DNA of 13,410 nt from Planctomycetaceae bacterium (lineage in GTDB: Bacteria; Planctomycetota; Phycisphaerae; Phycisphaerales; SM1A02): NCBI GenBank assembly GCA_002685335.1, contig NYWY01000066.1, positions 1 to 13,410 of the forward strand, in the 5' to 3' direction. Made by a program: the position numbers and the translations under genes. Under the pieces are notes generated by a model. The model worked only from the letters and a program-made list of their open reading frames with translations, did no database searches and was not told the DNA's origin. This document shows positions 1 through 7,255 of the stretch, in pieces. Each line of letters begins with the position of its first letter. Positions within the stretch are counted from its first letter, which is position 1.

Positions 1-303
1 GGTGGCGGTGGATCTGCGGCGGGGTCGTCCGGATCGATCGAGATCAAGCCACGTGGCTCGGGTGGTGGGGTGACGTCCGGAACGGGTGCCAACGCCTCGA
101 TCCAACGCGTGGGCACCGACGTGGATCCGATTTCGAACGCATCGGGCGTGGTCCCGAACCGCATTCTGTCGATCGCGGTCCGTCGCAAGGACCCGAACGG
201 GCGATCCAAGGTCATCCAGACCTCGACGGGAAAGCCCGCGGACTGGGTGGAGCGAGCTCGACGATCCGCACGTCGCGTCTCGATCGCGAATGGCGGCGAT
301 TGA
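1..303 (+). CDS. C-terminal end of an unidentified protein, cut by the left edge
   Basis: Frame 1 is open from the first base of the window to TGA at 301-303, giving about 100 residues with no start inside that is clearly the real one. A GTG at 70 could start a shorter product but has no convincing ribosome site. The visible part begins with a Gly/Ser-rich stretch (GGGSAAGSSG), then a mixed segment (SIQRVGTDVDPISNASG), and ends in a basic segment with several Arg pairs. I see no domain motif and do not recognise the family. The Gly/Ser run looks like a flexible linker before a short C-terminal segment. It runs toward the leftward polymerase gene, with 315 bases between the two stops. A chance open frame in GC-rich DNA is possible, so the call is tentative. 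Confidence 0.45.
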   Translation, partial: GGGGSAAGSSGSIEIKPRGSGGGVTSGTGANASIQRVGTDVDPISNASGVVPNRILSIAVRRKDPNGRSKVIQTSTGKPADWVERARRSARRVSIANGGD

Positions 304-618
304 CCAGCCGTCGGTAGTTGGTTCGGAGACTCACATCGCCTCGAGCGATCCGGTCCCCGTCCCGAGTCGCAGGACCGCTTCATCGGCCGCGTCCGGGCTG
401 GGTCATCGACCCGGTGACATCGAGACGATCCGTCGTCGACCAGGGACTTGATCGCGTGGTCCACGAACCACATTCGTCGGTCCGTTGATCTCGTGGTCTG
501 ATGGTGCCCGGGTGGGTCCACCGTACGACGGGCTCGAGTTGGTCGCCGCGATGGTCCCCGTGCGACCGGTCGGGTGGATCGTGATCCCCCCGGAAGGAAG
601 ACGGAAATCGTCTCGATC
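304..618. other. Intergenic stretch between convergent genes, no gene seen
   Basis: This 315-base gap lies between the left-edge partial gene and the end of the polymerase gene. Short open frames cross it but none has a good start, ribosome site or recognisable product. I looked for a bidirectional terminator and found only short arms (for example CTCGA/TCGAG at 612-627, overlapping the polymerase stop) without a following T run, so none is called. It contains seven GATC sites. Confidence 0.6.
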
Positions 619-1980
619 TCAGTCGAGCGCGGTCTCTTCGATGTGATCCCAGTCGCCCTCGTCATCGTCCACGACGTGGAATTCGTCCTCCTCGGTGGAC
701 CCGAAGGCGAGCCCCGTGACCTTGAGGATGACGATGAAGAGGATCGCGAGGCCGAGCAGCTCGACGGTGTAGACCGCGATGTCCCCTCGGCTGTACGCCA
801 CGAGTTTGGGGCTCATGGCCGCGAGCATCGCGATGAGCCATGGATTCGAAGGCTGGCGGCGCAGCAGGTCGTCGAAGATCCGGAAGACGCCACCGACGAC
901 CAGGCCGTAGATCGCCGCCATCCAGAGCCCGCCGTCGTGGAACGCGTTTCCGATGATCCCCGGTCCCCAATTCACGTAGCCATCCGAGAACTCACCGAGG
1001 TTCTCTGGCAGGCTCTCCCCGACCGCCTGTGGCTTGTTCGGCCACCACTGTCGAGGGACGGGATTGCTGAGCACGTACCAGAGCGTGTGGAAGTACTCCG
1101 GTTCACCATTTCGATGGAATTCCTCGATGCACAGCAACGACACGGTGATGGCGTCTTCGCGGAGGGCGCTCTCGGCGTCACCGCCGGTGTCGATCTCGAA
1201 TCGAAGCAACTGCTTGATCCGGTCCATCGCGATGCCCGAATCGGCTTCGCCCATGTGATCGTGGCGAAAACCGCTGTAGGCGAGGATCACGATCGCGGCG
1301 CCCACGCCGAGCGCGAGGATTCGGCCGATGGTGGCGGAAGGGCGTTGGTATCGCCACCGCGCCCAGTACCAGGTGATCGGAAAGGCCATGAGCGCCGCAA
1401 AGAGCGGGTGACGCCCTGCGCCGAAGAGCGCCACGAACACGGCGAGCATCAATGCGAAGCCGGTGGCGGCGAGAAAGATGATGTTGACCGGGTTTCGGAG
1501 CCAGCAGAACAGGAAGAGTGCGACGCTCGCCGCGGGCAGAAGCTTGCCGAGGACGTTGGTGATCTGGCCGATGACCGGAATATCGACGGGAAGCACCGAG
1601 GCGAGAAGACCGAGGAAGAGGCCGATGCTGCCGACGAACAGGACTCCGGCCACGTTCGGCGACGGCGACCTTCGCCAACGCGACGCGGCGATTCGCGAAG
1701 GCAGATTCCAGCGGTTGTAGGCCCACCAGAACATGACGAAGAAGATCGCCGTGCCCGTGAACAGGAGCAACACGTCGGAGAACGGGTGGTTGCCCCGATA
1801 CAGTTTGGTGATTCCGGTGGTCAACGCGGCGACGCCGAAGAACTTGGCGCAGCCGAGGAGGAACAGGTGGCGAGCCGTGATGAGGTCGTCACCCAGAACG
1901 AGATAGTTGTAGAGAATCACCGCCAACGGTGCGAAGACCATCAGGAAACCGAAGAGCGTGATGGGGGTGTCGATCGACAT
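619..1980 (-). CDS. Wzy-like oligosaccharide repeat-unit polymerase, multi-pass membrane protein
   Basis: The product is about 453 residues and very hydrophobic, with roughly ten or more predicted membrane segments (for example about 8-30, 67-87, 111-130, 147-160, 165-188, 220-236, 351-366 and 404-424). A large soluble loop at about 237-350 contains the motif NPVPRQWWPNKP (306-317) and then YVNWGPGIIGNAFHDGG. A Pro-Arg-x-x-Trp-Pro-x-Lys-Pro motif before a Gly-rich segment is typical of the O-antigen/oligosaccharide repeat-unit polymerase family, which joins lipid-linked repeat units at the periplasmic face. The chain ends in an unusually acidic tail (about 428-453). I chose ATG at 1980, 7 bases past the gmd stop at 1988. 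The frame stays open upstream to 2061, but that extension is Arg-rich, overlaps gmd and is not membrane-like. It is probably co-transcribed with gmd. The polymerase role is inferred from family and context; an O-antigen ligase-like role is the main alternative. Confidence 0.75.
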   Translation of the reverse strand: MSIDTPITLFGFLMVFAPLAVILYNYLVLGDDLITARHLFLLGCAKFFGVAALTTGITKLYRGNHPFSDVLLLFTGTAIFFVMFWWAYNRWNLPSRIAASRWRRSPSPNVAGVLFVGSIGLFLGLLASVLPVDIPVIGQITNVLGKLLPAASVALFLFCWLRNPVNIIFLAATGFALMLAVFVALFGAGRHPLFAALMAFPITWYWARWRYQRPSATIGRILALGVGAAIVILAYSGFRHDHMGEADSGIAMDRIKQLLRFEIDTGGDAESALREDAITVSLLCIEEFHRNGEPEYFHTLWYVLSNPVPRQWWPNKPQAVGESLPENLGEFSDGYVNWGPGIIGNAFHDGGLWMAAIYGLVVGGVFRIFDDLLRRQPSNPWLIAMLAAMSPKLVAYSRGDIAVYTVELLGLAILFIVILKVTGLAFGSTEEDEFHVVDDDEGDWDHIEETALD

Positions 1981-1987
1981 CGGATTC

Positions 1988-3049
<1,062 letters not shown>

Positions 3050-3055
3050 CGGGGA

Positions 3056-3060
3056 CTCCT
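3056..3060 (-). promoter_or_regulatory. Ribosome binding site of gmd
   Basis: On the minus strand AGGAG lies six bases before the ATG at 3049. It fixes that start against the longer open frame that reaches 3256. Confidence 0.75.
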
Positions 3061-3099
3061 GCGGCTTTGATCCGGATCGAGACACATCTCGAGGATCGC

Positions 3100-3126
3100 T
3101 TGACCGCTCGCTGGGAACAGTAGTAT
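3100..3126 (+). promoter_or_regulatory. Possible sigma-70 promoter for the fcl unit
   Basis: TTGACC at 3100-3105 matches five of six bases of a -35 box. TAGTAT at 3121-3126 matches four of six bases of a -10 box, but the spacer is only 15 bases, which is short. The site lies in the 236-base divergent gmd/fcl region, about 160 bases before the fcl start. The ten bases TCGCTTGACC (3096-3105) recur at 13156-13165 in front of the last gene. This is a pattern match only. Confidence 0.25.
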
Positions 3127-3276
3127 CGGCCCTCCGGCAGTGGGGCTTGCGGAGTTCCCGTGGTCTCGAGCATGGTTTTCGTCGAAATCGATCATCTGGG
3201 CGGGAGCAGCGGGATTCATCGACGCCAGGCCCCCTGAAGGTCGATGACAGGTGCACTCTACGAACGCAGGATCATC

Positions 3277-3281
3277 GGAGG
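3277..3281 (+). promoter_or_regulatory. Ribosome binding site of fcl
   Basis: GGAGG lies four bases before ATG 3286. It favours that start over the in-frame ATG at 3244, which would add 14 residues not typical of the family and has no comparable site. Confidence 0.7.
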
Positions 3282-3285
3282 TTCC

Positions 3286-4266
3286 ATGGATCTGGCAGGC
3301 AAGACAGTCGTGGTGACCGGCGGCGCTGGATTTCTCGGCCGATCGGTCGTGGCCCAGCTGAAGGCCGGCGGTGCAGGTCGAATCATCGTTCCCAGACGCC
3401 GCGAATACGACCTGGTGCACGAAGAGGCCGCGATTCGGCTCTATCGGGACCATGATCCGGATGTCGTGCTCCACCTTGCCGCAGAGGTCGGCGGCATCGG
3501 GGCGAATCAAGCCAATCCCGGGCGGTACTTCTTCGCCAACATGGCGATGGCGGTCAATCTGATCGAACAGGCCCGGATCCATGCGTCGGGTGATCGCCCG
3601 TTCAAGTTCCTTCAGGTCGGCACGATTTGCGCGTATCCAAAGTTCACGCCGGTGCCGTTCAAGGAGCAGGATCTCTGGGAGGGTTACCCCGAAGAGACCA
3701 ACGCCCCGTACGGCATTGCGAAGAAGGCGGCGATGGTGATGCTCGATGGGTACCACCGCCAATACGGGCTGAAATCCGCCTACGTGCTTCCGGTGAACCT
3801 CTACGGTCCCTTCGATAATTTTCATCCCCAGACCAGCCACGTCATCCCCGCCTTGATTCGAAAGTGCGTGACGGCGCGGGATGCCGGGGACGATCACATG
3901 GAGTGTTGGGGAACCGGTTCCGCGAGCCGGGAGTTCCTGTACGTCGACGATTGTGCGAAGGGCATCGTTCGAGCCGCGGAGGTCCTCGACGAACCCACGC
4001 CGATCAACCTCGGCACCTGCATGGAGATCACGATTCGCGAGCTCGTCGTGCTCATCGCGAAGCTCTCGGGCTTCGAGGGCGAAATTCGCTGGGATGCCAC
4101 CAAGCCGGATGGCCAGCCGCGCCGCTGCCTCGACACGACGACCGCGGCCGCCCGACTGGACTGGAAGGCCACGGTGGGATTCGAGGACGGACTCCGGCGG
4201 ACGATCGACTGGTTCGTCGAACACCGCGAAGAGATCGAGTCCGCGGAAGCAGACTCGGCGGATTGA
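3286..4266 (+). CDS. fcl: GDP-L-fucose synthase (GDP-4-keto-6-deoxymannose 3,5-epimerase/4-reductase)
   Basis: The 326-residue protein fits the usual Fcl length. It epimerises and reduces the Gmd product to GDP-L-fucose with NADPH. The N-terminal Rossmann motif is [10 protein letters not shown] (11-20), followed by the family segment [19 protein letters not shown] (68-86). Active-site residues align at a constant offset of six with E. coli Fcl: Thr113 (Ser107 in E. coli), Cys115 (Cys109), Tyr142 and Lys146 (Tyr136, Lys140), His185 (His179, in [10 protein letters not shown]). The [11 protein letters not shown] segment is also characteristic. Ser-to-Thr at the triad is, as I recall, usual in the GTxCAYPK branch of this family, so activity is likely kept. 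The start is ATG 3286, set by GGAGG; ATG 3244 is the alternative. The next gene starts four bases after the stop. Confidence 0.92.
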   Translation: MDLAGKTVVVTGGAGFLGRSVVAQLKAGGAGRIIVPRRREYDLVHEEAAIRLYRDHDPDVVLHLAAEVGGIGANQANPGRYFFANMAMAVNLIEQARIHASGDRPFKFLQVGTICAYPKFTPVPFKEQDLWEGYPEETNAPYGIAKKAAMVMLDGYHRQYGLKSAYVLPVNLYGPFDNFHPQTSHVIPALIRKCVTARDAGDDHMECWGTGSASREFLYVDDCAKGIVRAAEVLDEPTPINLGTCMEITIRELVVLIAKLSGFEGEIRWDATKPDGQPRRCLDTTTAAARLDWKATVGFEDGLRRTIDWFVEHREEIESAEADSAD

Positions 4267-4270
4267 TCAC

Positions 4271-5524
4271 ATGCGGATTCTCCTGATCAACCAGGTCTTC
4301 TATCCGGACGTCGCGGCGACGGCCCAGCACGGGCATGATCTCGCGCGCGATCTCGTCCGGCACGGACATCAGGTGAGTGTGATCGCCTCGCGATCGATCT
4401 ACGGGCAGAAGGGTGCCGGACTCGACCGGAAGGAGATGGTCGACGGCATCGAGATCCACCGGGTCGGTCGATCCTTGTTCGGGAAGGCGGGCATCATCGC
4501 CCGTGTCGCGGACTTCGCGCTGTTCTATCTCGCGGCGCTCGTCAAGTCGATGCTTCTGCCTCGCCATGACGTCGTCGTGTGTTTCACGACCCCCCCCTTC
4601 ATCGCCGTGGTCGGCCGCATGCTGCGCTTCGTGAAGGGAACGAAGTTCGTCTACTGGGTGATGGACCTCTACCCCGATCTTCCGATCGCCTGCGGTGTGA
4701 TGCGATCGGGATCCCTCGCAAGTCGCTTCTTCGAGTGGGTGAATCGATCGTGCCTCCGTTCCGCGGATGCGGACGTGGTGCTCGGGCGATGCATGGCCGA
4801 TCTCGTTCGAAGCAAGGGTGTCCCCGAAGATCGGATCCGGATGATCGGCGTCTGGAGCGATCAGGAGGAGGTCAAGCCGGTACCCCGCGACGAGAATCCC
4901 TATCGACGCGAGTGGGGGATCGGTGATCGAACCCTGATCATGTACTCGGGGAACTTCGGGATCGGCCACGACGTCGAGACCTTTCTCCACGCCGCCCGCG
5001 AGCTCAGAGGCGACGATCGGGTCCGCTTCGCCTTCGTCGGCGGGGGGAAGAAGAAGGAAGAGGTCGAGCGTTTCGTCCGGGAGGAGCGGCTGGAGTCGAC
5101 CTGCGTGATCGCGCCCTACCAGCCCCGTGAACGACTCGATGAACTCCTCAGCGCCGCCGATGCGCATCTGGTCAGCCTGCTCGAGGGCGTGGAGGGGATC
5201 ATGGTCCCCTGCAAGCTGTTCGGAATCCTCGCGGCGGGTCGGCCGGCGATCTTCATCGGCGACGAACGCAGCGAGATCTCCCGGGTCATCGTGGAGAACG
5301 AGTGCGGGGCGTCGGTCCGGCAGGGGGACGTCGACGCGCTGGTCGAGATCGTCCGCGGCTACGCCGACGATCCCGCCGCCAGCGTTCGAGCCGGCGAGCG
5401 AGCGCGGAATTCATTGATCGAAGAGCACGGCGCCGTGCACCGCTTCGCGGCGTGGCGGGAGCTGCTCGAATCGCTCGCCGGGGATGCCGGAATCACCAGA
5501 TCAAACGGGAGTTCAAGCACGTGA
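4271..5524 (+). CDS. Glycosyltransferase family 4, WbuB-like
   Basis: The 417-residue protein is a two-domain GT-B enzyme. The N-terminal domain opens MRILLINQVFYPDVAATAQH, typical of WbuB-type GT4 enzymes, and carries VVCFTTPPFIA (102-112) and a YWVMDLYPDLP segment (128-138). The C-terminal donor domain has IMYSGNFGIGHDVETFL (223-239), FAFVGGGKKKEEV and the late motif VPCKLFGILAAGRPAIFIG (312-330), which matches the nucleotide-sugar binding region. Its likely job is transfer of one sugar of the repeat unit to a lipid-linked or growing acceptor on the cytoplasmic membrane face. E. coli WbuB is thought to use an N-acetyl-fucosamine donor, but sugar specificity cannot be read here. The ATG at 4271 is four bases after the fcl stop. 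A longer open frame from 3881 is overlap with fcl. A run of eight C at 4590-4597 lies within the gene. Confidence 0.9.
   Translation: MRILLINQVFYPDVAATAQHGHDLARDLVRHGHQVSVIASRSIYGQKGAGLDRKEMVDGIEIHRVGRSLFGKAGIIARVADFALFYLAALVKSMLLPRHDVVVCFTTPPFIAVVGRMLRFVKGTKFVYWVMDLYPDLPIACGVMRSGSLASRFFEWVNRSCLRSADADVVLGRCMADLVRSKGVPEDRIRMIGVWSDQEEVKPVPRDENPYRREWGIGDRTLIMYSGNFGIGHDVETFLHAARELRGDDRVRFAFVGGGKKKEEVERFVREERLESTCVIAPYQPRERLDELLSAADAHLVSLLEGVEGIMVPCKLFGILAAGRPAIFIGDERSEISRVIVENECGASVRQGDVDALVEIVRGYADDPAASVRAGERARNSLIEEHGAVHRFAAWRELLESLAGDAGITRSNGSSST
5507..5511 (+). promoter_or_regulatory. Ribosome binding site of the formyltransferase gene
   Basis: GGGAG lies nine bases before the GTG at 5521, within the last codons of the GT4 gene. 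It supports a GTG start that overlaps the preceding stop. Confidence 0.5.
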
Positions 5525-6309
5525 TCAAGTACGTCTTCATACAGAACGAACCGTTCCTCCTGCCCAAGGTGCTGGACAAGTACCTCCGCGATCATCACGA
5601 CACCACCGCGGGCGTGAACATCCAGAGCGTCGCCCAGGGGAAGCGGACGGTCTTCGAGACCGCCATGGAGCTGCGGCGGCTCTATGGGTTCGGCTACTTC
5701 CAGTGGAAGTTGCGCAAGTACCTCGTCAAGAAGATTCTCGGCAAGATCGAGAACGACTGGCTGAGGTCGACGAAGCGATGTCATTCCGTTCGAGCGGTCG
5801 CGAGGAAGTACGGCGTCGAGGTCACCGAAGCGGTCGACGTGAACAGCGATGCGTTCCTCGCGCATCTCCGAGAGAAGAAGGTCGATTTCATTCTTTCAAT
5901 CTCGGGCACCCAGCTCTACAAGAAGAAGCTTCGGGAGCAGACCCCCAAGGGGATCGTCAACTGCCACGGCGCGCTGCTGCCGAAGTATCGAGGACTCATG
6001 CCCAGCTTCTGGACGTTGGCGAACGGCGAGCAGGAGGGCGGCGTCTCGGTGCACTTCGTCGATGCGAAGCTCGACAACGGTCCGATCCTCGTCCAGAAGA
6101 GTTACCGCCTCAATCCATGGGACTCGCTCGAGGAGGTGATGGCCCGGTCGAAGGACCTCGCGGCGGAGGCGATCCTCGAATGCGTCCGATTGGTGGAGGC
6201 GGGAGACCCGCCGTTGATTCCGAACCCGGAGGAGGAGTCGACGCACTTCTCGATGCCGACACCCGAGGATCTGCGAAGGCTCCGCGAAAGAGGACACCGG
6301 CTCGTTTGA
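5521..6309 (+). CDS. Formyltransferase-fold enzyme, probable sugar N-formyltransferase
   Basis: The 262-residue product has the N10-formyltetrahydrofolate-dependent formyltransferase core. The catalytic triad is visible: Asn147 and His149 in NCHGALLPKYRG, and Asp185 in VHFVDAKLDNGPIL, matching Asn106/His108/Asp144 of E. coli PurN. About 85 residues before the core are Lys/Tyr-rich and not PurN-like. The chain is shorter than methionyl-tRNA formyltransferase (about 315) and lacks its C-terminal tRNA-binding domain. In a polysaccharide cluster the natural reading is formylation of an amino sugar on a nucleotide-sugar or glycan. No sugar aminotransferase is seen, so the source of the amine is open. 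The GTG start at 5521 overlaps the GT4 stop as GTGA, suggesting translational coupling. The Lys-rich N-terminal part stands out from Arg-rich neighbours and may reflect a separate origin. Fold is near certain; substrate is inference. Confidence 0.85.
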   Translation: MIKYVFIQNEPFLLPKVLDKYLRDHHDTTAGVNIQSVAQGKRTVFETAMELRRLYGFGYFQWKLRKYLVKKILGKIENDWLRSTKRCHSVRAVARKYGVEVTEAVDVNSDAFLAHLREKKVDFILSISGTQLYKKKLREQTPKGIVNCHGALLPKYRGLMPSFWTLANGEQEGGVSVHFVDAKLDNGPILVQKSYRLNPWDSLEEVMARSKDLAAEAILECVRLVEAGDPPLIPNPEEESTHFSMPTPEDLRRLRERGHRLV

Positions 6310-6346
6310 AACGAGTCACGCCACAGCATCGGGATTTCACGAACAG

Positions 6347-7255
6347 ATGACCGGAGATCCGAACCAGCCCCGTCCCGACGTCGAGCCCGCAGTCGCGAGC
6401 GAGGTGTTGAATGCGCTGAGTTTCGACATCGAAGACTGGTTCCATCTGGTGGAGATCGATGCCGTCGCGGACACCAGGCAGTGGGATTCGTTCCCGTCGA
6501 TCGTGGAGCACCGGACCGAGGAGATCCTCCAGATCTGCGAACGGCACGGCGTCTCCGCGACCTTCTACTTCCTCGGTTGGATCGCGGATCGATATCCCGG
6601 GCTGGTCCGGCGGGTGGCCGAGGCCGGACATGAGATCGGGACGCATTCGTACTGGCATCGCAAGGTCTGCGATCTCGACGCGGCCACCTTCCGAGAGGAT
6701 CTCGCCCGCTCGATCGGGGTGATTCAGGACGCCGGCGGGGTCGAGGTGACCTCCTTTCGCGCGCCGAGCTTCTCGATCACGCCGGGAACCGAATGGGCGT
6801 TCGACGTCCTCCTCGATGCCGGCCTGCGATATGACGCGAGTCTGTTCCCGGTCGCTCGCGAGAACGGTGGCTATCCCTGCACCGAGCGGCCGCACCGGTT
6901 CACGGGTGCGCCATCGGGAAGGACCATCCCGGAACTTCCGATGAGCCTGATGCGGATTGGTCCGAAGCGCGTGGGATTCTCCGGCGGCGGATATCTCCGA
7001 CTCTTTCCGGCCTGGCTCATACATCGCGGCTTCCGCGCCTTGAATCGTCGAGGCATACCGGGAGTGGTGTATCTTCATCCTCGCGACTTCGCGCCGGACA
7101 GTCCGGTGGTGGAGATGTCGAGATCCCGTCGATTCAAGTGTTACGTCGGTCTCTCGAGCACCGCGGCGAAACTGGATTCGATCCTGTCGAGGTACCGGTT
7201 CGCCTCCTGCGGAGAAGTCATGGCCGCGAGCCTGCCAGATCTGGAGATCGCGTGA
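6347..7255 (+). CDS. Polysaccharide deacetylase (NodB fold) with DUF3473-like tail, XrtA-associated type
   Basis: The 302-residue protein is a carbohydrate esterase 4 hydrolase. The opening NALSFDIEDWFHL (22-34) supplies Asp27 as likely base and Asp30 as likely metal ligand. GTHSYWHR (98-105) gives metal ligands His100 and His104. FRAPSFS (137-143) is the Arg-Pro motif, and YLHPRDF (242-248) supplies the late His244. The FDxEDWF form plus the C-terminal segment after YLHPRDF match deacetylases found with exosortase (XrtA) exopolysaccharide loci. No exosortase is seen here. There is no signal peptide, so a cytoplasmic or membrane-face role is likely. Substrate would be an N-acetyl (or possibly N-formyl) sugar in the glycan. 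The ATG at 6347 is 37 bases after the formyltransferase stop with only a weak GGGA upstream; a GTG at 6401 is an alternative start. The next gene's GTG overlaps its stop. Confidence 0.88.
   Translation: MTGDPNQPRPDVEPAVASEVLNALSFDIEDWFHLVEIDAVADTRQWDSFPSIVEHRTEEILQICERHGVSATFYFLGWIADRYPGLVRRVAEAGHEIGTHSYWHRKVCDLDAATFREDLARSIGVIQDAGGVEVTSFRAPSFSITPGTEWAFDVLLDAGLRYDASLFPVARENGGYPCTERPHRFTGAPSGRTIPELPMSLMRIGPKRVGFSGGGYLRLFPAWLIHRGFRALNRRGIPGVVYLHPRDFAPDSPVVEMSRSRRFKCYVGLSSTAAKLDSILSRYRFASCGEVMAASLPDLEIA
7243..7246 (+). promoter_or_regulatory. Ribosome binding site of the tandem GT2 gene
   Basis: GGAG lies five bases before the GTG at 7252, inside the end of the deacetylase gene. It supports that GTG over more upstream starts in the same open frame, which would add residues that overlap the deacetylase. 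Confidence 0.55.

Noticed and set aside
86..451. 121-residue open frame in the left gap
   Set aside because: It overlaps the tail frame at 1-303 in another phase, is rich in Arg/Ser/Pro and has no ribosome site.
612..627. Hairpin CTCGA/TCGAG as a terminator
   Set aside because: Five-base arms, no T run, and it overlaps the polymerase stop codon; common by chance in this sequence.
4052..5167. 371-residue open frame on the minus strand over fcl and the GT4 gene
   Set aside because: It spans two well-supported + strand genes and has no recognisable domain.
5521..6309. Methionyl-tRNA formyltransferase (fmt)
   Set aside because: The C-terminal tRNA-binding domain is missing, the N-terminal part differs, and the setting is a glycan cluster.
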